From Trichopria drosophilae (lineage: Eukaryota > Arthropoda > Insecta > Hymenoptera > Diapriidae): a DNA stretch of 64,000 bases. Below the pieces are notes generated by a model. It saw nothing but the letters and a program-made list of their open reading frames with translations, was not told the DNA's origin and searched no databases. A program made the translations under genes and the position numbers. The DNA lies in contig CM059585.1 of assembly GCA_030407085.1 (NCBI GenBank), forward strand, positions 2,799,001 through 2,863,000, in the 5' to 3' direction. This document shows positions 50,661 through 61,121 of this stretch, piece by piece (the first letter of the stretch is position 1; each line of letters begins with the position of its first letter).

Positions 50661-51423
50661 AAAACCCTTGTATATTTATTTTTAAATATTAAGTTAATAA
50701 AATAAAATTTGTAATGAGCAGTTCTTAAAAACGGCTTATTCGATGATTTTCTTTTTTGCTAGAAAAACTTGTACACATAACGCACTTTTAATTCCAGAAG
50801 GAATATTTCAAGTTATATCACCTTGAGGTTGAGACGGATTCAGGCACACCGTGATTTAAATAATGTTTAAACAACTGAAAACCATTTTTTAATTATTCAA
50901 GGATTTAGAAGTTGAATTTAAGTATTCAGAAAAATTGTTAAAAATATTTAAAATATTCGCGGTTCGAAATAACGTCAAAAAACAACTTGAAATTTTAATT
51001 TAATTCAGAAGAATTCAAAATCTTACCCAGCAAACGAAAATCGATTGAAAAGTATTCATAATAATTGTGTGCTCGAAGTCTGAATTCACTTTCTGAACCT
51101 TTTCCAATCTTTCTATGTATATTCTGAATTATTTTTAATCTTTGCAGACGTATTGAAAATGTCTTCTGTGAATATTTCTGAACACCCTCTCCATGCTTAA
51201 CATTTTTGAATTCATATAAATGAAAAAGATAGGTTATGTATATATTGTATACACTGTATTGTAATTTCTGGGCGCTCGGTAAAGTTTTTGGCGCATCTGC
51301 GGTTAATATTTGTGAATTCATATATTTTCCTTTTTTATCATTCAAATTTATTGAAATTAATTAATTTGAAGCGAAGATAACTATTGTCGCATTGGAATTA
51401 ATAACATCTCCAACTGTTCTGTT

Positions 51424-52314
51424 CCCTGGCGAAAGTTCCGGATAGGAATTTAATCCGACCAAAACCGGTGCAATCCGAGACTATCCGGAATCTGTCCCCT
51501 GTTTAATCCGAATTTAATCCGGGTCACTTTGTCATTCCGTTCCAAGCCATGCCATACCGGAAAATTCTATACGTTTTCATCCTCAGTCATTCCGAGACAC
51601 ATATGTAAACCGTTCCATTCCTCGATTTCGATCCGAACGAATCCCCAGTCATTCCGAAACATATTTGTAATCCGTTTCATTCCTCCATTTCAATCCGAAC
51701 GAGTCTTCGGTTATTCTCACTCAATTTGCAATCCGTTTCATTCCGTTAGTTCAATCCCAACGAATCCTGAGTCATTCCGAAACACATTTCCTATCCATTT
51801 CATTCCTCTATTTCTATTCCAACGAATCCTCGCTCATTTTGACACACAAAGGTAATCCGTTTCATTCCCCCATTTCAATCGGAACGAATCCCCGCTCATT
51901 CGTTTCGTCCATGACGAATTAGGATAGAATGAGACGGATTGAAAAGGACCAAATAATTTCGGAATAGATTGGATTTATTTGGATCAAGACTGGTCGCACT
52001 ATTTAGGATTAAATCGGATCAAACCAGATAGAAACCTTTTTCAACATTTCCGGTTTAGATCGGATTAGAGCGGAACAAATAATTTCAGAATATACCGGAT
52101 TCATTCGTTTCAAAATCAACACAGGATGCGTCAGGATTCATCAGGATTCATTCAGTGCTTATTTCGGAAAGTTTCGGTTTATATCTGATTCAATTGGATA
52201 TCATTTTCCGTTTCGACAGGAATTGCCAGGATTGGATAGGAGACAGATTACGGCATGAAACGGACTAAGACGGAATGAGAGTCATTCCGTTTCAATCTGA
52301 TTTATTCGCCAAGG
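51424..52314. mobile_element. Element with CCYTGGCGAA ends and internal tandem repeats
   Basis: Edges CCCTGGCGAAAG (left) and, reversed, CCTTGGCGAATAAA (right). The inside has five imperfect direct units of about 62 bp (ATCCGTTTCATTCC…TTTCAATCCGAACGAATCC…AGTCATTCCGAAACACA) at 51580-51900. The same words follow in the opposite orientation (ACGGATTGAAA, CGGATTAGAGCGGA) to the right edge. No protein. Target duplication not resolved. Confidence 0.5.
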
Positions 52315-52428
52315 TTTGCAATTTTCTATTGAAATTCATTAACGATGACACTTTTTCCATTTCACTTTTTTCCCATTCAAAATCATTGAAACGAACAACA
52401 TTCTACAAACTATTAACCATTAAAAGTA

Positions 52429-52522
52429 CAGTCGAACCTCTCAAATTTAGACCCTGGTGATTTCACTTCCCCAACTTGACCTCTCAAATTTATACTCTTT
52501 CTAAATTTGAGAGGGTCGACTG
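52429..52522. mobile_element. 94-bp TA-flanked miniature element (pogo-like ends)
   Basis: Inverted ends CAGTCGAACCTCTCAAATTT, with one mismatch at the seventh position of the pairing, flanked by TA at 52427-52428 and 52523-52524. CAGT(C)GAACCTC-type ends and a TA duplication are typical of pogo/Tc1-family miniature elements. Confidence 0.75.
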
Positions 52523-52925
52523 TAATTGAAATTTATCTTTTCATTGAAATTCATTCAATGAATTTTCGCTTACTGAGTTGGAATTAAAAAAATAACATTA
52601 CGAAGAAATTAAAAATTACAATTCTGATACAAAAATGTCTCACTTATTCAAAAGGCACAAACGTCTTTCAAATATATTTCTTTCGTGATAACATTTATTT
52701 TTTATAATTAATAAGAAATTAAAACGGCTTATGCCCTGAAAAAATACAGACGATCCTCTCAAATATTTGCAGGGCATAAGCCGTTTTAATTTCTTATTAA
52801 TTATTTAATTAAAACCTGCATTTTTAATTATCATGCATTTATTTTTTATATTAAATTAATGAGTTTTATGATTCCCGCAAATGTAACACTTGACGTATAA
52901 CTTTTACAAACGCGATTTAAAAGTA

Positions 52926-54836
52926 CAGTAGAACCCCTCTTATTTCAATTGCCCCTCTTATTTGAATCGTTTCCCCTCATACCTTCCCCCACCACCGCTC
53001 GAACACCTCGATACAGTTTACAGTGTTTACACCATCAAAGTTGTACAGCGTAAATACCATTTAACCTAAATTTGTAAACATGTGTAGCCGGTAGACTGAT
53101 ATATAATGAAATTTTAAATTAATTTAAAATTTTGCATCAAACTCATGATTTACATCATACAAATTATTGGAGAAGCTGCTAATTTTGTAAAATAAAAGTG
53201 CACATTTTAAGGTTAGGATGTTGTCAATTTTTAATGATGTGTATTTCAAGACCTCCACAAAAATTGAAAAGTCTTTCATTTGCAATATAACAAACAAATC
53301 CAATATCAGCAGCTTAGTACTGAATTTGAAGTGATTTGAAGCTTTCATTAAACATATTTGCAAATTTATGTTAAACATTGTCTCCTATATTCATTTCGGT
53401 CTTAATCACCGTGTATTTGTTTATGAAACAAAAATTTATTGATACATAATTATATGTAATAAAGTGCATAATGTAAATTTAAAATGTTTATTTCTACACT
53501 CGAATGCATATATAAATGACCATAAATAAATGCGAAAGGTTGCAGCCTTTATTTATCACATAAAGGCACGAGTTGTGAACTCATCGTTACATTTTTATCC
53601 AAGTTTAAAATTTTCTACACATTTTTCAGATAAATTACATATATATTTTACATAATTCAACTCTAAAATATATACGATGTCTAACAAATATAAAAATATA
53701 TTATCATCCACTATTAAAGCGTTAAGTAGAGTAAGGGGGTAAGGGGAAATTTCAAATAAAAGGGATCGGCGCCATCTTGAAAACCATGACCACACTGTAA
53801 AAAAAGATTGTGTGAAATTACTACTCTGACAGTAAGTAATCTGTATAACCTAGTCTAAGAGTAGGTAGTAAAATCCCTAGAAAGTTGTAAATATTACAGC
53901 AAAGATGTAAATTTACAACGATTGTCAACAGACTTGAAATTTCAGGTTAGAATTTACAATTAATGTAGTAAAATTACTGTGTTTATAGTAAAATCACACC
54001 ATTATAGTGAAATTACAGTGCTGTAATAAAATTACAATATCGGTGAATTTTTCACATTTTTTAGGTTAAATACACATTTGGTGCGTGCACTATTATATAA
54101 TATAATATATGCATTGCAATGTTTTTTTTTGTGAATGTAAAAAATATTGCAATTTGTTTAAGAATTAATTGAATAGTTTTTAGGAATGTTTTAATATTTA
54201 TTATTTATCATACAATAGCATTTGTATTATAAAATTCAACCTGACAAACAACGATTCGTATATAGTTTTGCATTTAACAACAATAAACAATACATGTAAA
54301 TAGTCACATTACAATAAATTTGGTTCATAAAACTTCACACGCTTTAACAGTTTGTAGTTTATGAAGTAACGTGTACACTTTTTCGGTGACAGCTTGATTT
54401 TTACCTCTGCTTGCGTCTTCATTTGTGCATATTCAAAAAAATGGGGAACATTGTCTGGCCACGTTTTATTAAATACAAAATACGATGCCAAACAAGTATA
54501 TAAACATCAATGATGGCTGCCCGGGTCATGCGCGGAATGGAAAATATTACTAGAGAAATTGTATTTTTAACATTATCAGATGTAATTTCACATTCAAACA
54601 GTAATTTCAAAAAGTGTAAAATTACTGCTCTCAGAAGTGGTAATTTATATAACCTACTCTCAGAGTGACAATTTCACAATATTTGTAGTGCTATTACAGT
54701 TTTGATGTAAAAATACTAGTGATTTTGTACTTTTACACCATTCAGAGTGGTAACTCGGGTGTGTAATTTCACACTTGTGTTGTGATTTTACGAAACCATT
54801 TTTTACAGTGCAGTTAAAATAAGAGGGGTTCTACTG
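52926..54836. mobile_element. TA-flanked pogo/Tc1-like non-autonomous element (interrupted)
   Basis: Ends CAGTAGAACCCCTCTTATTT (left) and, reversed, CAGTAGAACCCCTCTTATTTTAA (right), flanked by TA at 52924-52925 and 54837-54838. The body is AT-rich without a transposase. A second element (53793-54810) is inserted 26 bp from the right end, so the original element was about 0.9 kb. Confidence 0.75.
53793..54810. mobile_element. Nested element with CACTGTAAAAAA ends
   Basis: Terminal CACTGTAAAAAA in inverted orientation. Inner arms share AATTACTRCTCTSA, GTA-ATY-TATATAACCTA and CTAAGAGTAGG-type sequence. Ends beginning CACTG suggest the CACTA/CMC group, but the adjacent bases (CCA and CAG) give no clean 3-bp duplication. 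No transposase. Fragments of the same family lie at 31227-31610. Confidence 0.65.
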
Positions 54837-55053
54837 TAGAAAAATCACTAAATCCTGGTAATTTTAATGGTAATAATTCACTAGGCAGCTTTCACCTGTT
54901 GGTAACACCCGTGAAAGATGACAGGTTTACCAACTGCCACTCTGGTCAGCTGATTCATCGGCAGAGAATTGCCGAATTGTCTGTCAACGTGAAATACGTG
55001 GTTGATTTTTTTTCAATGGACAGTTGAAAAATAACACTAAAGATCGGCGATCG

Positions 55054-57270
55054 ATGGGAAACGAACACAGTGCCCTTAAAGGGCTAGAAATCGATGATAA
55101 AGCTGTGGAGATTACAGATTTCTGGATTCACCACAGTGCTAATATTCAAGGATCGAACCCTCAAAGTTTATCAGTTTTTATCAGTGAACCGTCATTACAT
55201 TCTGCTGCAAGTTTTGGAAAACCTTCACCTCTTGAAAGAGCTGCCAAGGTTCAATTCTGACCAATTTAAAATTAAACTAACTCTTTCCATGCTTTTACAC
55301 AAGTTTGTTCGATTACATTCCTTTTGTAAATCTGTCGCATAATTTGTAACGTTTTAACAATAATAAACAATTTCATTTGTACAATTCGAAGAAGTATAAT
55401 TCAAATTCCTGATTAGAACTTATTATAAATGATTACACGATTTAATTCGAAATAAAAGAATGTCAAAAGAATCAAATTCTTTAAAACAATGTAGAATGAC
55501 AGACAATTTATTCTTTTAGAATTTGATGCTACATCGGCATCCCTGCATTTTAAAGTACGTTTCGTCATGGACCAAAGGTAGTAAATTTTTCCTTGCTACC
55601 GAGCAAGTGAAACCTCTTCTACAAGTGATAAATTCACAGACGACGCTACAAATTTGTATCGGATTGCATAATATCCTAAGTGCATTGATTTTTCTGCATG
55701 ACAAAGCGTCAGCTTCCCATAACAATATATGCAGCACTTCGATCTTTGTTACTTCGGAAGGTTGTTGGAAACTAGGGGGACTGGAGTATCTGTGCCAGTT
55801 TTCTGACCTTAATTCAACATATCTTCGAAAAATAAAGACCTTTCGTTACGAGAAGGCAATATCACCAGACGAAGACACTCTTATGTTGACAATAGCCAAA
55901 GATCCGTCAATTCTCGACAGGTTTGCATTTGCCGTTCTTGTTGAAGAAGTTTTAAAAAATAAAAATGCAGGTACGTTTGTAATGACAAATGTTTGTAATT
56001 GACACAATAAAAATGGAGAAAGTAAAACGATAATGTTTTTAGATGACGTCCCCGAGTTGGCAGATTTTCGAGAAAGTTGTAAAGGAAGATTTAAGGATAT
56101 AACTCTTTCCTCTCTGACGAGTCATCCGTTTTTCATTAACGATTTCATGAGAATTCATGCGTTCTTGACGGAATTGCCACTGCAGAGCGAGGTTGATAAA
56201 GAAGATTTCTTTTTGTAAGTAATGAAACACTTTTAATTAAAATACAAAGTTGTTAATTTATATTTTCTATTAGAAATTTGGTTCCGCAATTGCAAGCATT
56301 TCCCAAGAAGATTGTTGCCGAACAATTAGGAAGGTTATTACTATCACGAATGGTTCTACTCGATCCGACTGCTCAAATGAAACTTTTACCTCATGTATTA
56401 AAACCGAAGGAAGATGAAAACGACACAGGATTGTTTCCAATATCAACCTTTCAAACTTATCTAGTTCCGAGGCTTTTACAAATGTTCTGCGTCAGAGACA
56501 CTCCGATTCGAATGTTACTCCTGTCGCATTTGAACTTGTTCATAAAAACTTTCAACGCTGACGAACTGAAATATCACGTTCTGCCCGAGTTACTTGTGGG
56601 AATTAAAGACACGAATGACGTTGTCGTAAGTACCACGTTACGAGCTTTAGCCGATTTGGTATTGGTTCTTGGCGGTGCGACTGTGATAGGGGGAAATCGA
56701 GGGAAGTTGTTTACCGATGGACGACCCGACTTAACCCAACGTCAAAAGAGTAACGCAGTTACAAACGGGTTCGAAAACGTAAATAACCTAAGTGTGCCTA
56801 TAAGTTCCACTTTGCACTTGCCAGAACGATTATCGCCGGACGGTGGCGAAGACAAATCTGAAACGGTATTTATGTCGGTCGAAGAAGAAACGTGGTCGGA
56901 ATGGGACGAGTGTCGAATTACCAAACAAGAAGAAATAACTCTTGTAAATTTACCAGAATGTTCGAGTAGCGAAAAACTACAAAATAATTCGAGTGAAAAA
57001 ATGAACAAAAGTAATTATGCGAAAAGAACTATGATTACGGATATTTCTGAATTGGATATAAAAAATTCGAAATGCATACTGGAAGCCAAAGACGAATTTG
57101 ATTTTTTCGTCGACATGGAACCAGTTATACACAAAACTCAAGTATTGCACATCGAGCAAGTGCCAGTAGAACTTACGAAAAATGTGTTCGACGTCGCAGT
57201 CACCCAAGATTCTGCCGAAGATGAATTCAATGGTTGGAGCGACGACTGGAACATAGAATCTGTCGAGTGA
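55054..57270 (+). CDS. SCYL3: SCYL3/PACE-1-like pseudokinase
   Basis: Scy1-like pseudokinase; the vertebrate protein binds the C-terminus of ezrin and associates with Golgi and lamellipodia. Exons 55054-55248, 55520-55970, 56043-56214 and 56274-57270 give 604 residues. The N-terminus MGNEHSALKGL keeps Gly2, a potential N-myristoylation site as in SCYL3. Family wording follows: RHPCILKYVSSW, LHNILSALIFLHD, SHNNICSTSIFV (HNN in place of catalytic HRD), WKLGGLEY (no DFG). Then a HEAT-repeat region (PQLQAFPKKIVAEQLGRLLL, VLPELLVGIKDTNDVV). The acidic tail ends FNGWSDDWNIESVE. The first donor (AAG|GTTCAA) is weak, but the join RAAK-NLML-HRHPC matches family spacing. AATAAA lies at 57364-57369 and 57535-57540. 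It is slightly shorter than the vertebrate protein. Confidence 0.9.
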
Positions 57271-58540
57271 CCGGATTTGTAAATAATGTAATCGAGAGTA
57301 TTATTTACTCCTTACTCAGTTAGGCATTGTCGATAGATGTGTCGCTTAATGGGAAAAAGATGTAAATAAAATTGTTTCGTGATATTTAGCGGAAGACTAT
57401 ACGGAAATCTGTGTACGAAATGATCGATCACGTGTAATGCTGTGCGACAGCGAGATAGTTTTACTTTCGTCGAGCGCGACTGGCTCGTGCCATGTAATAT
57501 TTCTTGTGCTCCTCGTTTCTATTATTTTTTAGTCAATAAAACTGTAATATTTTCATTTGAAATTATTGCCATATTGTTACATGTACATGAATAAAAAACA
57601 CATTTGTAAACAAGTTTTATTAGAGAATACAGCAAATCAAATTATCCGTGAATCAAGTTTAAAAATGTTTTTAAGAATACTTTAAAATTCGCTAGAAAAA
57701 TTAGAATACATACCTTCCCGAGTAAACGAATTGAAAAATTCAAAATTCGAATGGATTCAAGTTTGTAATAAATTTAAATAATTAAAAAGTTACATTTAAT
57801 ATTTGTTTTATCAGCAATATTAAATTTTTGTTTACTAACGCAACAATGATCGCACAAATATGAGAACAAAAATTGCCGGTCGAATAAGCTAAAGCCGCCA
57901 TCTTGAAAAACAAAAAAAAAGAAATCCTTAATTTTTTAAGTTTTTTAAAGTTATTAAGAGTATGGTATAATAAGACCATGATTAAGAGTACAAATCCTAC
58001 GCAAAAATTTTTTCAACAAAAATGTAACGCGGAAAATTCTTTACAAAAAAAGGGAATACCTGCGGCCCAAGGATCCGATTCGACTTTCCCCCCTTTTTGT
58101 TTACGCCCTAATGTATATGCGGGTGATAATCGAACTAATAGATATTAGTCGATAATTCAGGTAACCTAAATTACAATTTGAATTTGACAATTTGAAAAGG
58201 GACTTCTAAAGTGCTCGGCCGATAAGGTAAGAATTTTCACTAAAAACAGTAAATTAAGGATGACTGAATCGATTTTTTAAAATTCGGGATCTGTAAAGGC
58301 AATTCTGATTACTATAGACAATTTCCATAGACAATACCGCCATTACAGTAGTGTTCCCTGTAAGTCATACAGTCGGGGCAAGCAAGAATCAAGATGGCGG
58401 CATCTTCCCTTAAGTCATATTTCATAACATTCAATTTCAATGGTTATGCAATGTAATATCCTGGTACTTTTGGTACATTTGATATTTACATATTTATACA
58501 AACCGTTACGCGAGCTACCGTTAAACAGAACGCGTGATTG
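57271..58540. other. 3' UTR of the SCYL3-like gene and intergenic sequence
   Basis: Two AATAAA signals follow the stop codon within 270 bp; transcription probably ends near 57.56 kb. The rest is AT-rich with isolated GATGGCGGC (58393-58401) and GCCGCCATCTTG (57893-57904) boxes. No gene seen. Confidence 0.6.
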
Positions 58541-60196
58541 CCCTATTGAAAAAATCCATATGGATTTTCAACGTGGATTTCCATATGGATTTTCCACATG
58601 AATTCCATATGGATTGATGTGAATTCCATGTGGATTCGTCTGGATTCCATACGGATTTTTGGTGTGGATTCCATATGGATTTTTGATGTGGATTCCATAT
58701 GGATTTTTGATGTAAATTCCATATGGATTCCATATAAATTTTTGACATGGATTTTCATATGGAGTCTACGTGGATTGATGTGAATTCAAAATGATTTTTT
58801 ACATAGAATACTACCTGGATTCCATATGGATATGTAAGTGGAATATGAATTGCATGTTGATTTCTGGTATGGATTCGTTGTGGATTATTTTATGTACAAT
58901 CCGTATTGTTTTTTGATGTGGATTCATTATGGATTTTTTATGTGGATTTCATATGGATTTTTGATGTGGATTCCATATGGATTTTTTAATGTGGAGTCTA
59001 TATGGATTTCTGGTATAGATTCGATATAGTTATTTAATGTAGATTTCATATGATGTATTCTGTGTGGATTTTTATATAGATTATACGTGGTTTCCATATG
59101 GATTTTTGATGTGGATTCCATATGGATTTTTGATGTACATTCCATATGGATTTTTGATGTGGATTCCATATGAATTTTGATGTGGATTCCATATGAAATC
59201 TATATGGAATCCACATGAAAATCCATAAAAAAATCCACATGGAATCCACGTGGAAAATTCACATGAAAATCCATTAAAGAATCCACATGGAATCCATTTA
59301 AAAAAAATTCATATGGAATCCACACCAAAAATCCATATGGAATCCAGACGAAACCACATGGTATTTACATAAAAAATCCACATGGTATTTAAATAAAAAA
59401 TCCATATGGAATCCACATGAAAATCCGTAAAAAAATCACATGGAATCCATGCCAAAAATCTATATGGAATCCAGACGAATCCACATGGTATTTACATAAA
59501 AGATCCATATGGAATTCACAAAAAATCCATATGGAATCCACATAAAAAATCCATATGGAATCCACATAAAAATCCATACCGAATCCACATGAAAATCTAT
59601 AAAAAAATCACATGGAATCCATGTCAAAAATCTATATGGAATCCACGTGAAAAATCCATTAAAAAATTCACATGGAATCCATATAAAAAAAATTCATATG
59701 GAATCCACACCAAACATCCGTATGGAATTCAGACGAATCCACATGGTATTTACATAAAAAATCCATATTGGAATCCATATTGGAATCCACATAAAAAATC
59801 CATATGGAATTCCCATAAACAATCCATATGGAATCCACATAAAAAATCCATATGGAATCCATGTAGTATCTATGTAAAAAACCATTTTGAATCCACATCA
59901 ATGCACGTAGACTCCGTGTGGAAAATCCATATGGAAATCCACATGAAGGTCCATGTCAAAAATTCATATGGAATTCACATAAAAAATCCACATGGAATCC
60001 ATATGGAATCCACATTAAAATAACTCTACGGAATGTACATAAACTAATCCATAACGAATCCGTACTAAAAATCAACATGGAATTCATATTCCACTTACAT
60101 ATCCATATGGAATCCACGTGGAACATCTACATGAAAATCCATATAAAAAATCCATATGGAATCCATATGGAATCCACGTGGATTTTTTCAATAGGG
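58541..60196. mobile_element. 1.65 kb foldback element built of about 24-bp repeats
   Basis: Outer ends CCCTATTGAAAAAATCC and, reversed, the same 17 bases. From 58550 to about 59190 the unit ATTCCATATGGATTTTTGATGTGG is tandemly repeated. From about 59195 to 60190 the reverse unit (ATCCATATGGAATCCACAT) is repeated. The two halves therefore fold on each other around about 59.19 kb. Target duplication not found. Open frames inside reflect the repeat. Confidence 0.75.
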
Positions 60197-60360
60197 TGGG
60201 GAACGCATCAGGATTTATAACCTCTAAAATTATGACTTAGGGGGAGCAAAAGATATGAATTACGGGAATCATATGATTTAAGGGAAGATGACTTAAGGGG
60301 AGGACTACTGTAATTGTAAAGTAACCGAGAATTTTTCCCTTTGGTACTTTCCAGGATATA

Positions 60361-60953
60361 GGGGAGAGTGGGGTAGACTGTGACACAGGGCACATCAAGA
60401 TTTCTCGAAACCTGTGCACCGAAAAAATCCAATATTTTTGTATAATATTAAGGTTATCATTGCCAATAGATAACGGGGTTCATAAGGACGGTGGTGCTGG
60501 TGAGCAATAGATAAATATGAGTTTCGAAAGTAACCTTTTTGTCATAAATTTACATATATATTTCTTCTGTATCTTTAACCCATTAACGCCTAACGGCCAC
60601 TTCTTCTTGCGTCAATTTCAGTCCAGTATTTCGTATCAAAATCGAAGTTAACAAAAATTGAGAGGTACATATCCTACTATTTTTGAGGTCGCTCTTCAAG
60701 ATTCCGAGGTCAAAATTGGGTTTCGGCCATTAGGAATTCCAATATGGCGCCGAATTTGAAAAAAGTGTAAAGAACATTTTTTAAATATGAATATATTTAT
60801 TGAAATATGTTATTTTTGTATGCATATCTTTGTTATTTTATCAACTGAAGTAATCTCACTATCGATTAGTGTTAGAAAAATGAATGTTTACAGGTTATAA
60901 AATATTTTAAATTGACTTTGAAAAAAAGTGTCGCAGTCTGCCCCACTTTCCCC
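60361..60953. mobile_element. TA-flanked non-autonomous element with GGGGARAGTGGGG ends
   Basis: Ends GGGGAGAGTGGGGTAGACTG and, reversed, GGGGAAAGTGGGGCAGACTG, both followed by YGACAC, flanked by TA (60359-60360 and 60954-60955). The inside has a TTAACCCATTAACGCC edge at 60578 without a partner, and an ATGGCGC module (60688-60752). No protein. Confidence 0.7.
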
Positions 60954-61044
60954 TACTGTCCAGAATACTGAAAAATTCGGGCTCTGTAAGGACAAATTTA
61001 ATTACTATAGGCGGTTTCATAGAAAATACTAAAGAAATTAATAG

Positions 61045-61115
61045 AGAACTGACCGAGAATTTTCGGAAATATGTAAATAAAAATCATTTATTTCCGAAAT
61101 TTCTCGGTCAGTTCT
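61045..61115. repeat. Perfect-stem hairpin beside the retrotransposon 3' end
   Basis: AGAACTGACCGAGAA (61045-61059) pairs perfectly with TTCTCGGTCAGTTCT (61101-61115). The stem continues inward with TTTCGGAAATA/TATTTCCGAAA. It lies just outside the (AAAT)n tail of the retrotransposon. Confidence 0.7.
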
Positions 61116-61121
61116 AAGTTA

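Larger units (their letters stand above)
45740..50852 (-). mobile_element. Apparently intact 5.1 kb DNA transposon with 121-bp subterminal arrays
   Basis: Terminal inverted repeats of about 190 bp, nearly identical (outermost ACGGTGTGCCTGAATCCGTC), at 45740-45930 and 50660-50852. Next inward on each side lie tandem 121-bp units, about 14 on the left and 4 on the right in opposite orientation. Between them is a two-exon transposase-like gene on the minus strand (47886-50040). No clear target-site duplication is seen beside the terminal repeats (AATA/TGAT). Near-identical termini and an unbroken reading frame suggest recent activity. The superfamily is uncertain: the protein has the D…D…CxxC…H…E layout of RAG1/Transib/CMC-like DDE transposases. 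Confidence 0.85.

Noticed and set aside
55516..55737. Minus-strand open frame over SCYL3 exon 2
   Set aside because: Antisense shadow of a conserved exon.
58521..60220. Many open frames rich in SIWNPHQK or MWIPYGF
   Set aside because: Translation of the 24-bp repeat unit in different frames.
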